Assembly: GCA_030247855.1 (NCBI GenBank)
Contig: JAPDRN010000082.1
Span: 1-64,000, forward strand
Source of the DNA: Knufia peltigerae
Taxonomy: Eukaryota > Ascomycota > Eurotiomycetes > Chaetothyriales > Trichomeriaceae
Direction: 5' to 3'
Length of the DNA: 64,000 bases
Shown: piece after piece, positions 8,912 to 19,444 of the stretch
Layout of the letters: each line of letters starts with the position of its first letter
Position numbering within the stretch: position 1 is the stretch's first letter
Notes under the pieces: generated by a model
The model's database searches: none
What the model saw: only the letters and a program-made list of their open reading frames with translations
What the model was told of the DNA's origin: nothing
Position numbers and translations under genes: made by a program

Positions 8912-11900
8912 CTTCTTGTGTTCAGAGACCTTCTCCAAAGGGTTCAGATCTCGTGATCGAAGGTGAAGTTCAGGCTATTGCGCGAACTTGTTGGGGTGAT
9001 CGAATTGACCGAAAAAGAATAACCTGATGGGTCATGTTAGTATGTTGATGTACGCATTGACGTTACATATCCATCTCACCGATAGATAGGAGGTTTACCG
9101 CAAACCCACCGCTAGTCAGAGTACAATAGTAGCTGTTTTGTATGGTCAAGAGGTCTTGATCTAACCAGCAGTGTCTCGATATCTTTGCGCGAGAACTATG
9201 CGCAAATATCGGAGAACAGATGCTTGTCAATCTTGTGACGATCTTGATTCAAAATGACCAAAACAGTATATGACTCTGGCGGTGGGCTTTGACGGGGGTA
9301 TGATCCTGTAACGAAGTGTTTTGTCCAAGAACTCATGTTTCTTTTGACTATATTATGACTGTAAGGGATTGGTTCAGAAGTATTCGTTGAGCATGAATCG
9401 GTGGCGATGACCGATTTGAGATGCACAGAACGTCGGAAATTGATGACAATTCAAGTAGTCGATATTGCTGAGAGGAGATGGAGGCTTTGCAGCCAAGGGT
9501 GAAGTAAACTTGTGCTTAGGTAGACGTGAGGCTCAAGTTGTATCGTAGATAGGGCACCTGCCGACCAAGTCCGCGGTTCGGTGAGGGCCTGACGGGACAA
9601 GAGACGTTGTATCGTACACAAACAATGATGCTGTTTGAGAGGACAAGGAGGAAGGAAGTAGATTATCAGGAGCCTGTAGCCAGCCATGGTGGTTGAGTCA
9701 GTGGTTTGTTTGAGCCATATGATGAGTCTTTCTCTCGATTGCAGATTGCAGGCGTGCGTGGCGAAGAGCGCAGTCGCAGTCGCAAGTCAGTGAGTAAGTC
9801 GGAGCGTGCTGAATTGCTTACAAGAAAGGGCCAGTATGTGCAAATCGCCGTACTCGGTGTCTTTGGTGATTGCAAAAAATCCTATAACCTAGACAAGGCC
9901 AAATATCCAGCAGCCGTTGCTGCGAGCCATGGTTTGCTTCATTGTGGTTGTTTCTGGGGGAAGGGCAAGATTCTTCGGGCGTTGCAAGAGGGAGCGCAGG
10001 TATATGGGAATACGGGCGCTGGGGGGGCCAGTCCAGTCATCGCAGGTTCAGGTCTTCGCCACAGCCCAGCAATTGAACGCCGCTCAGATCAGCGGATGAC
10101 TCAATCTGCCTCAACGAGAACACCCTCCCCGTCCCCAGTACGAGGCCTCCGTAGCCTTCAGCATCCTTATCCACCACTCCGGCCAGGCACAAAATATTGA
10201 ACCTTGACTGCGTGTACTGGAGTTCGCCTCCCAAATTTTGTCAGAGTAATACCCCGTACTGCCAGAATGATGCCCATCCTAGTACGGAGAATTCTCTACG
10301 AGGACAGAGTGCTATCTCTTGTTTGACTGACTATACGGCATCCTGTGTTTTGTCTATCGAGTGAGTGAGGACTGAGTACTGAGTGGTCAAGACCATCCGG
10401 CTGGTTCAGTATGCTGCAGCTCTCCTTCCAGGCAGCATGACCATTGTCAATGCTTCTTACTTCTGCCGGCCGTTTATGCTGCTGTGGCTGACTATCGGGT
10501 CGAATAACAATTCTTTCACCAGGCAGGCAAACATTTGCGGCCGCTATTCTGAGCAACGGTGACCATTTCTGGGCGACACGCCTTTCTGCTACCTGAACTG
10601 TTTTGTTTTTGCGAACACATCTGCTCCTGGCCTTCGTGCATTCCATATAAAAATAACATGGCCTTTCCTTTCCCTACGATCTTGTCAAGGTGAGCACGCT
10701 GATTATGCACACACACGCACACAAACATAAACCCGCGCCGGCACCTTGCTCGAGCGATGCAACACGAGGAGGCAAATGACAACTCGTTACGGAGTACAAG
10801 AGCACAACTAATCAGAACGCCTCACACAGGAGGCGGGAAATAGATCGGACCAGTCATGAAATCGTGGATGGTGAATCATCGGCAGCCTGATTCGCCCTGC
10901 AGAAATAAGGAATGCTTGCTGTGTTCCAGGTGGCCCATGCGCTTCGCATTAGGCAGGGTAAGGCGGAGGAGGTGAAGTGCTTGTAATCGTAGAGGAGCCA
11001 GTTGGGGGGAGACAGGTCAGGCTGCACAGAGGTCGAACGTCCGGAGGCCGGAAAATCTCACGGAGCAACATGACTCAAAATCTCAATCCCAAACGAGTGG
11101 CCAACCATTCCGAGAAGGAGCCAACGCCACTTAGCCCCCTTTGGTCACATGTCCGGCGCTCTTTCTCCAACTGTCCCATTTCCAATCAGTTATTGGGGCT
11201 TGTCCTTGTTTCTGGAACAGCCGTCTTCGTCTTATCAGATGACGCCTTTTCAGTACTCGACCTGTTCGCCTGTCCAATCTGGTAGATGGTCTCAGATCTG
11301 AACTGGGGGCCAGTCTGTACGCCTGCGGACGGCAGAACAACTGCCTCGTCGAAATTGTGGCTTATGGTGGAGTCGGTCAATTCTCCAATGTCATCTTGCA
11401 TTGCTAGATTAATTCGCTTCTCTTGGCTTCGAACTCCCGAATCGTGATCAGACTTTCCTGCAAATTCCGAGACCGCAACTGGGATCTCGTGGAGTTCCGG
11501 CAGGCAGCAAGTTCGACGCTGTTATCGAATGAGGAGGCATCTTCTCTCCGGTCACATCGCCGACCATGGCGACAGTGAACCTCTGGCATCATGTGCATCC
11601 CATATCAGGTAGGTAGGTATCGACTTGACCCCAAATCGAGTACGAGTACACAGCGGTTCGACCGAAGTCGGTCAAAGTTGTGCACACCAATGCACAAAAT
11701 CACTTCGACCGTTTCTGAACAGCCAAAATCCTTACAGCGGCACACTCTGCACTTGTCTTGTTTGTCATCACGGTCGAATCCGATCACTTCGCTCGTACGA
11801 ATAGCGTATACCCAGTACGCAGTCATACCCAAAACACTCCGCGGGTGGTTTGCATATCGTCCATACGAGGAAGGCTGGACGCTCACTTCGGCGGACGGAT

Positions 11901-13762
11901 TTGGCCAACTTCCGCTTGCATCCATTGCCAGCGATGCTACGCAGTCTCACACGCGTCTAAAACCGAGGAGACAAGCAGAGTCAACCTGACTGGCTGGCGA
12001 ACCACCCTTCGCTAACTGATCAGGCATGAACTGTAGTTGATCCCGCTTGATCATCGAGCACAAGTCATGTTTCATCCGAGTATCGCGAGCCAACTGACAT
12101 CGCTATGATCACTGCCGTCTTCTGGAAGCTGACGGCTGTAGACGAGCCCACCACTAACGCTGTAGGCGATGCCACCAGGTTTGAAAAGACAGGTCCAAGG
12201 TTTGGGGGCTCTTGGCTCGCTGTGCTTTCACTGGGGGCATAGCCCGCTGGAACATCATGGGAACGACTCCTAATCGCTGGGCGAATCAAGTTTCACTTGT
12301 GTGTCTTCTGTATCATGTTGCCCTACCTTGAGAAGTCTGCCTGCTGAGAGTCAGCGGAGCAAGTAATTGGGCTGGAGAGTGTGATATAGGTGCGAGTGTG
12401 GTCTGGGAACAAAGAAAAGAACTCGAGAAGAGAGCGGCTGCTGCCTAGATATTGTAGAATCACGTGATGATGGCGCGGCCAGATCTTGACTCCCCTTTCC
12501 AGCAAGGGCAGCGAGTGAAAGCCCCCGGAAGGGGGTCGATCGAGCAGAGGGTGACAGTTGGATGCTGTCGTGGATGACTAGTCGTATTCCTGTACCACCG
12601 CACGAACAGGAAGTTGTCAGGAGGATAGATACTTGCGTGTTGGCTCTGACCAGTCAAGATTCTCATAGGTAATGGGGCCAACGATCAGAGATCTGAGTAA
12701 GGCGACCACGAGCCTCAGTCGTACCTCGAGGAGAGCCTCGGGGCTGTCATCGGTAAGCATTCATCGATCGTGGAGACTCGTTCTATACCCCCTTGTCTTA
12801 GGTACGCCGACCAGGACGTTTCTTATACGCGTTCCACCTCTCCCAAGGCAGACGGGAGTCATGCTTGTACGCGCTTGATGGCCCGAAATACCCGTCTAGT
12901 GGCGAGCCCTCGTGCAGTTGAGGTAAGCAAGCAGGCAAGCAAGCAGGCAAGCAAGCTACTTGGAAAAAAAAGAGTTTCGCCCAAGACATGGCCTCTACTC
13001 AGGGAGTCAGCAATCTAAAGTCTACGACAATGCTCAAGCCTCTAGGGAGTTTGATCATTGAACAACTGATGCCAGAGTTTTTCTTGGAGTCCTTGGGACG
13101 TTTGTCACCCTCGCCATGCTCTTCTACGTGTTCATACCACAACCTTGACTCTTGCCTAGGTAGTTGATACTATGAAAAAGACCCAGCCAGCGTCGAAGGT
13201 TGGCTGCTAAAGCTCATGACTGCAACTTGGACATTTTGCCCGCTTCTTCGCACCGTTGGCGTTATATCATATGAAGACAGTACTCGTACCTGAGAGTTTG
13301 TGCCGCTGTGATACCAAAGATTGATTCTTGTGTCTCTGCCACGCCATTTTGTTGCTCCCTTCCGAGCTGGAAATCCTCGTCTATACTCGCCAACACCAAG
13401 CATCCTTCCTTGGATAGCCTGCCAGAGTTGTTTCTTGCCACAGTCTAAAGAGTCTCCCCGCGCACTTCCACGTGCCCGTGCTCACAATGCAACGCCAAAA
13501 AGAAACCAAGGTATCGCTCGAAAACCATGCTCGTGCGCCATCTCTCCTCCACTGTAAAACGTCCCGATTCATAACCTGAAAACACAACAGGAACAGAAGA
13601 TTCCGTATGGTCTTTTCAGTACACTCATACTCCGACTTGGCACGCCGTCAATGATAAATGTTTCACGTTCATCTTGCTCCTGCCTCCCTCTGTTTCCGGG
13701 CTATTTTGATCTCGTAGCAGTGAATAGCAAAACCGACTGCTGTATGTGTGTCCTTTGGTTTT
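8912..13762. other. 4.85-kb gene-poor region upstream of the cyclin gene
   Basis: No frame here has a start, codon pattern or motif I can support. The longer frames (9706-10200 +, 11591-11989 +, 10296-10646 -) look like chance openings. The left end must contain the cyclin promoter and leader, and the right end the GNA1 3' UTR. Visible structure: a short 12-bp tandem repeat at 12925-12956, one TACGGAGTA at 10788, one TACGAGTAC at 11641 and one GTACTCGTA at 13280. No transposon terminal repeats were seen. Confidence 0.55.
12925..12956. repeat. Short tandem repeat, AAGCAAGCAGGC unit
   Basis: About 2.7 copies of a 12-bp unit made of GCAA/GCAG tetramers, followed by an A-run at about 12964-12971. 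No gene context. Confidence 0.85.
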
Positions 13763-14722
13763 TTAAATCTTTGGCGCGGCGGTTTCATAATAATGTGCCA
13801 TTTCCAATCCAGCCCGCTTGAAGCCGCATTTGACGTAGAATCCTTCGTTGGCCTCGCTACAGTCGAGGATGCACTTGTAGCAGCCGACGTTCTCCGCGAC
13901 GTAGTCGAGGGCCTGGATGATGCGCAACCCAAGTTTCTTGCCTTGTTGGTTCTTGGCCACGGCGATGTCCTCGATGTGACCGACCAGGCCCATGTTGTGG
14001 ATGAACTTGCGCTCGACGATGACGGCCCCCGTCCCCACGATGGTGCCGGACCCGTCGCAGATGACTAGGATGTAGTAAGTGTCGTTTCGGGAGTACATGA
14101 AGTCGTATCGGGCGTTGAACTCGGAGAGGGTGGGTTCGCCGACGGCAGTGAGGACTCGGAGTGTGTCGAGGAAACCTGACAGCAACAGGACCGAGTTAGC
14201 GACGGAAGGTAGGTACACGTATGTCTTGAAGGATGTCATGAGGGAAAGAAAAAATGCGGTTACACGTGTTTACTTGCCTCCGTAGTAATCACTCCGTCTT
14301 AACGGACGGATTGTATAACCTTGCGGTAAGAGTGATGTTACCACTGGACTGATGAGGGACGGTGAAAATAAAGGAGGCTCTTCATCTACAGACACAGCTT
14401 TGAGGGAGTGCTGCTGCTGTTGTTGTTGTTGTTGTTGTTGCTGTTGCTGTAAGGAGGTGGGAATGGATGTGGGTGTCGGTCCGGGCAAGATTCCATTTGT
14501 CATTGTGCTTGTTGATATAGATTTGGCTGCGGTGCTGTTGTCGCCGTTCGTCATCGTCATCGTTGTTTGTGTTGCAGCGGGCTGTGTGCTTGTGCTTGCG
14601 CTTGCGCTTGCGGACAAGGAGGCTTGTGTACTTGCTTCTTTTGAGACAGGGAGGGTGTATTCTGGGGTAGGGTTCGTGGTTGAGAAAAGGGATGCTTCGG
14701 TGGGTGTTTGTACGTCCGCCAT
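13763..14722 (-). CDS. GNA1: Glucosamine 6-phosphate N-acetyltransferase
   Basis: Exons 14722-14278 and 14175-13763 give 285 aa. The 102-nt intron has a non-canonical GC donor (AG/GCAAGT) and a TGTCAG acceptor. Only this splice joins PLRRSDYYGG to FLDTLRVLTAVG, the family's conserved segment. The GNAT fold follows: IVGTGAVIVERKFIHNMG, GHIEDIAVAKNQQGKKLG (acetyl-CoA pyrophosphate loop), CYKCILDCSEANEGFY and KCGFK. The enzyme transfers acetyl from acetyl-CoA to glucosamine 6-phosphate in the UDP-GlcNAc pathway that feeds chitin, N-glycans and GPI anchors. The first ~125 residues are an unusual low-complexity extension, Ser/Thr-rich with about 14 glutamines; typical fungal enzymes are about 160-190 aa. 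The ATG at 14722 is the first in frame, since upstream codons offer only a TTG. Confidence 0.93.
14408..14452 (-). repeat. CAG/CAA tract encoding polyglutamine in GNA1
   Basis: A trinucleotide tract mixing CAA and CAG (read on the minus strand) encodes about 14 consecutive glutamines in the N-terminal extension of GNA1. The interrupted CAA/CAG pattern suggests some purification of a once purer repeat. Confidence 0.9.
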
Positions 14723-15408
14723 TGTTGCCCGGGTGTGCGAGATAAACAAAGGTAAAGAAAGGATCCCGGAGATCGAATGGATGTTGTGTCAGGCCCTCAG
14801 CGGGCAAGAAGGATAGGTATTCAACAGCGGACTTGACAGAGAAATCAGCGTTGGTCAACCAGGGTACGGATACTCCGTACTCCGTAACGAAATCGTTGTA
14901 GGTGGTCCTGTTTGAAGTGTTGAGATGAGGAGGATCTAGGTGCGCATGGACGATTTTCCTTCTGAAAACGATAGTCAAAAGGAACGTGCACTCAAGTTTT
15001 TGTAAGGTCTGGCCTAGTCTGGTCTGTCGGTTATCAAGGGTCAATGCATGGACTTTTTGTTACAGTACTGCGTGCTCCGAATGAAAGGAGTCTCAGAGTC
15101 AGCAAGAATAACCCTGGAGTTTCTGAAACATGGGCATTTTGTTTCTCGTGGCCGATTCAGCTTCTAACAAGCATTATTTGCGTATCGTGCCGCGGCAACC
15201 AGTAAGCGGATCTTCAGGGGCACGAATAATACAAGCCTTCGACTATTAATAGTCGGCCACATGGGGGGCTGTACGGACTTTCAACGGTTCTCACCGTATG
15301 GAGGCCCAACAAGTTCAATGATTATTGTTGGTACTCTAGACTTACAGAAATGCACTCGTAATGCTTTACTCTTATCATGTCTTAATATTCTCATTTCCCT
15401 CTAAGCGT
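14723..15408. other. GNA1 promoter region and phosphatase 3' end
   Basis: 686 bp. Two overlapping TACTCCGTA copies lie at 14871-14886, just upstream of GNA1. A frame at 14382-15044 on the minus strand is a shadow of GNA1 exon 1 in another phase. No separate gene is supported. Confidence 0.55.
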
Positions 15409-17077
15409 CTATTGATGTAGAAAAGTTATTCTGTCCGGGCTGTTCTCGGGCAAAGCGCAGACCTCACGAAAGTCCCCAAACGTCTCCTTTCGAGACAAGA
15501 CAAAATTCTGAAAATCTTCCAACCGAACACCATGCTCAATTTTCTTGGTTGCATGTAATCCAGGCAACTTCATCAGTCCATCGTTGACGAAGAGTCGCAC
15601 AAAATGTTCCAGTTCGCCAGTACTTTCAGGGTCAGTCTGACATGCAATCCGTTCAAATATCAATCGTCCTCCCATTGGTACCACGTCGCTCGTCCGCCAG
15701 CGTCGATCGGCCTTCATATGAGTGGTGGGCAATTCCTGCAGCATCACTCGCTCGTTCAGGATCTGCAGCGTTGCCATTACGGGTACGATGTCCCCGTCGT
15801 GAACGAAGCTGAAGTAGACGTCTTTGGAAGACCGGTTCGACATGAGGTTTTGCGTCGCGTTCAGCCAAAGCCATCCCATTGCCCCGGCGTAGGAATTGCC
15901 GGGACCAGCTCGATAGAAATGCAAGAGGTCGCGCGCGTACTCGAATTGCAGCCATTCTTCTTGGGTAAAGACCGCACACCAGGGGCTCGAGCCTTTTGCT
16001 AGGATCTCGAATCCACACATTTCCATCATGCTGTAAACGTCCAGATGGTCGATTCGCGCGCCTTGTGCGTGCGCGGAGAGTCGGTCGATGATAGGCTCCG
16101 TGAACACCTTCTGCCATAGTTCGAGCTTCCCGTAACCATAGTCATGACCGTAGCCATCCCTGCGATATTTGTAGCATGTATCTCCTGGAGTCAGAGTATC
16201 TGCGCCCCGGTCGGCGTCTTCAGGGATAACAACAAGTTCAGCGGAGCCGTCCGAGTGCCAGTCTGAGCCAAAGAACCCATCTGCGAAATTCATGGCTGTC
16301 TCGATATCCCGCCCGGAACTGCAAGACCAGAACTTTGTGCGTCGGGCCCGAGGCACAAGATGATCATATAATTCTCGCAGCATCTTGCCGGTATTGAAGG
16401 CTTGCTGAGTTCCGGCATATGGACCAGTGGCTGTCAGATTCTCGAATGCAGGATCTTCGGGGTCTGTGAAGTATTCCCAGGACTTCAAAAAAGAGAGAGC
16501 CCCTGTTAGTTCTACATCAGGCTTCTGCAGACGGTCCAAGAGATCGAAGTGTCCTATGAGAGCGTCAGGGGTTTCTTTCTCTTCGTAACATTGACTTTAC
16601 TTACTGGCTCCGGCGTTCTTGGTAGGATACCGTTCGGCATGTCGAGATAGCTATCGGACATCAGCTTACGTTCAGCCGGGGAAGACTGAATATTTTGCTC
16701 ACCATGTGAACCTGATCTACCGAACAATGTTTGGGCAGGGACGCGTTTGAGTATTCGACTCCGCTGACCCTAGGTATCCAAGGCCCATTTCCACCCAGAT
16801 GATAGAACAAGTGCCATATGTTTGCAAGGATCGCAGGACAGAACCCGCTGTCCATGAAAAGTGATGAAGTGCCGCATAGTCCGTGTCGTAACTTTCCAAT
16901 GACTGGGAACACCAGGAGTAACACGATGACAAGAGACAACACAAGGGTTGTTTTTCGTGACAGCAGCCGAGAAGGTAATCTCTGCCGCTTCAATTTCGGT
17001 GAGCCCAGTGGCATTGGAAGACCGGTCTCCTTTTCAGGCCGAGACATCTGAAGCTGGGATCGTGGTCTGAATGACAT
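15409..17077 (-). CDS. Histidine acid phosphatase (phytase-like), membrane-anchored
   Basis: Exons 17077-16703, 16650-16605 and 16553-15409 give 521 aa (introns 52 and 51 nt). The middle exon is only 46 nt and carries the active-site sequence. The splices read CSVDQVHM / LSRHAERYPTKNAGA / RHFDLL. Residues 43-61 form one hydrophobic segment after a basic N-terminus, so it is probably a signal anchor (type II) or uncleaved signal. The catalytic motif is RHAERYP (His129) rather than the usual RHGxRxP, and the proton-donor motif is FVHDGDIVP (His392-Asp393). Several N-glycosylation sites (NLT, NAT, NRS) support an extracytoplasmic location. The family removes phosphate from phosphomonoesters, including phytate. 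The specific substrate is unknown. It is head-to-head with the aldolase at 17912. Confidence 0.9.
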
Positions 17078-17911
17078 CTGTGCCTGTGCTATGTCGAGAT
17101 CGTAATACTCAGCCGATCATGTCGGCCCTGGTTGCAAGAAAGATCAGTCGTGACAGGTTTTTAAGATCCAAAGACTCCTGAATATTGCCGATAGAAGTAA
17201 GGCTCCTGCGCCACAATGCCTTTTACGGTAGCATGCCTTAGATGGTCTCCATGCTATGCGAAGAATTGAAGTAACAGATTGATAGCCGTAATAGAGAGAG
17301 AATTGGGCGAAGTTATGGAGGCGGAAGAAAGGAATTGATGTTGTTCGAATGGCCTTTGCGGTGTCTACCACGTGTCACTGTGTTTGAAGAATTAAATATT
17401 AATATTCTATTCGTCGACTTAACGTGATTCGTACTCCCGTAAACCTCTAGTCTGTCATTCAGCAAAGCCATGGTATAGTATTTCCATCAAGAGTTCTCAT
17501 ATCTATGTGATTAAATCTCAGATGAGATGATCTAGGAGGTACTCTACTTGAAGTCCTGACATTGTCTCTCATCTTTGTCAATAGGTAGGTCTGTACGTAA
17601 GGTGTCTAAGACGTTCGGAACATCTCCCGCCGAAAGGACCTGTTTGTTAGTGACATTCTGTACTCATACGAAGTACCTAATCGCACTATTCCCCGCCCTC
17701 AATAAAGGCTTGTTATCGCATGCGGAGAACGACGGTGGTCAACGGCGAAGTCGGCATCAAAAGCGACGCATCTCTCAAATTTATATTCTTGCGTCCACTT
17801 GTCAAAGGGCGATGTTCACTTTTTTACGCTCACTTCTACACTGAACTTCATTCCTGTTACTTACCAGTTCACAGCAATCAGACTAAATCAAGATAAAGCG
17901 CAGAGATCAAG
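17078..17911. promoter_or_regulatory. Divergent promoter between phosphatase and aldolase
   Basis: 834 bp between two opposed start codons, AT-richer than the flanking genes near 17390-17420. No motif is confident enough to name, and no coding frame is supported. Confidence 0.5.
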
Positions 17912-18898
17912 ATGGGCTCTTTGCCGACACTCACACCGTCCGCACCCTATACGCACTCCCACCCTGTTCCTCCACCAGGAGTATATGCTCCAGCCGTAAC
18001 ATTCTTCGATCCTGAGACCGATACTCTCTGTCCTACCGAACAATCCCAGTACTACAAATACCTCGCCTCGGCCGGCCTTACTGGGCTTGTGATCCTGGGT
18101 ACGAATGCTGAAACATTCCTCTTGACCCGCGAAGAACGACGTACCCTTCTTACGTTGGCCCGTCAATCTGTCCCAGACTCCTACCCCATAATAGCTGGAG
18201 TAGGTGGGCACTCGACGGCTCAAGTCCTCGAGTTCATATCCGACGCCCATGCCGCAGGAGCCAACTACGTTCTCGTTCTGCCTGCTGCATACTTCGGCAA
18301 GCAGACCACTCCTTCTGTTGTCCACAATTTCTACACGTCCGTCGCCAAAGCCAGTCCGCTCCCAATCCTGATCTACAACTTTCCTGCCGTGTGTAATGGC
18401 CTTGATCTCGACAGCGACGTGATCGCCCAATTGGCGAATGAGAACCCGAACATTGTTGGCGTGAAATTGACGTGCGGCAGCGTTGGCAAAATCACCAGGC
18501 TCGCAGCGACCTTTCAACCTGAGCGCTTCGCTGTCTATGGAGGGCAATCGGATTTTCTCGTCGGAGGCTTGGCCGCGGGAAGTGCTGGCTGTATTGCAGC
18601 TTTTGGAAACATATTCCCTAAGACCGTGTCCAAGATTTTCGACTTGTACAAGATGGGCAAACATGACCAGGCTTTGGCGCTGCAGAGGATGTCTGCACAC
18701 GCCGAGAACCCCACAAAAGCAGGGATCGCCACGACAAAGTATGCTGTAAGTCAGTATAGTGCGAAAGCGGCCGGGATTCAGGGCAATTTGGAGGCAATGT
18801 TGCGACCCAGGAGACCATACGAAGAGCCGAGTGAGGCAGTGAGAAGGAAGATTAATGAGATCATGACACCACTGGCTGAGATAGAGAAGACGCTGTAG
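17912..18898 (+). CDS. Dihydrodipicolinate synthase-family (KDG/HOG-type) aldolase
   Basis: Single exon, 328 aa, ATG at 17912. It has the class I aldolase TIM-barrel signatures: GTNAETFLL near residue 63 (usually GTNGE), PIIAGVGGHST, PILIYNFPAVCNGLDLD with Tyr155, and IVGVKLTCGSVGK with the predicted Schiff-base Lys185. The family condenses or cleaves pyruvate with an aldehyde. In fungi such proteins are usually 2-keto-3-deoxy sugar-acid aldolases (for example L-threo-3-deoxy-hexulosonate aldolase in D-galacturonate breakdown) or 4-hydroxy-2-oxoglutarate aldolases rather than lysine-pathway enzymes, because fungi make lysine by the aminoadipate route. No targeting signal is obvious. No other galacturonate-pathway gene is nearby, so the pathway stays open. 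Confidence 0.9.
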   Translation: MGSLPTLTPSAPYTHSHPVPPPGVYAPAVTFFDPETDTLCPTEQSQYYKYLASAGLTGLVILGTNAETFLLTREERRTLLTLARQSVPDSYPIIAGVGGHSTAQVLEFISDAHAAGANYVLVLPAAYFGKQTTPSVVHNFYTSVAKASPLPILIYNFPAVCNGLDLDSDVIAQLANENPNIVGVKLTCGSVGKITRLAATFQPERFAVYGGQSDFLVGGLAAGSAGCIAAFGNIFPKTVSKIFDLYKMGKHDQALALQRMSAHAENPTKAGIATTKYAVSQYSAKAAGIQGNLEAMLRPRRPYEEPSEAVRRKINEIMTPLAEIEKTL

Positions 18899-19444
18899 AT
18901 GTTGTGCTTATACAAGGCCGGTACGTCTGCACAATAATCGTGTTGAGAAGCTCTTTGTGCTCCAATTGCCATAATATTCATCGACCTACACATTGCTTAG
19001 AACGTGAACCCACAAAATCGAGTGCTGAACAAAGTGTTCGAGACCACCGCCGAGGCTGACCAGGCTGCTAGACGCTCAGGGGCGGCAACCGCCTAACTTT
19101 CCCGGTTGGCCAACTCAAGTCCAGTAATAGACAGTTTCACGTCTTGTTGTTCAGCTGCGCTTACACTTCATTTCCTGCCTGCACCAAACGCTCTACACTA
19201 CGATTTTGATCGTCGCCGAGGAGTCTATTCGAGCCCCTCGATCAGGGCTGCAGATCTAACCCTCCATGCGATTTTCGGCCACGATTGTAAAATTGTGAAC
19301 TCTTGTCGAGGCAGCCAATAGTTCATCCCGCTTACAGCGAGCCTCGCACCTCATATGCCTCGAGACGATCCAATGTGGTATATACATCGAAGACGGTTTT
19401 GCCTGGCGCAGGACACTACATAACATCTTGCCGTTTGGCAAAGC
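18899..19444. other. Intergenic region before the NLR gene
   Basis: 546 bp holding the aldolase 3' UTR and the NLR promoter. No gene or repeat is visible. Confidence 0.55.

Noticed and set aside
9706..10200. 164-codon frame (+) in the 4.85-kb gene-poor region
   Set aside because: TTG start, no domain features, composition like the surrounding intergenic DNA.
11591..11989. 132-codon frame (+)
   Set aside because: Overlaps equally long frames on the opposite strand; no family signal.
14382..15044. 220-codon minus-strand frame
   Set aside because: Out-of-phase shadow of GNA1 exon 1 and its promoter, ending in a frame-shifted polyQ (read as polyT).
17888..18700. 270-codon antisense frame
   Set aside because: Exact shadow of the aldolase gene, whose sense frame has strong family motifs.
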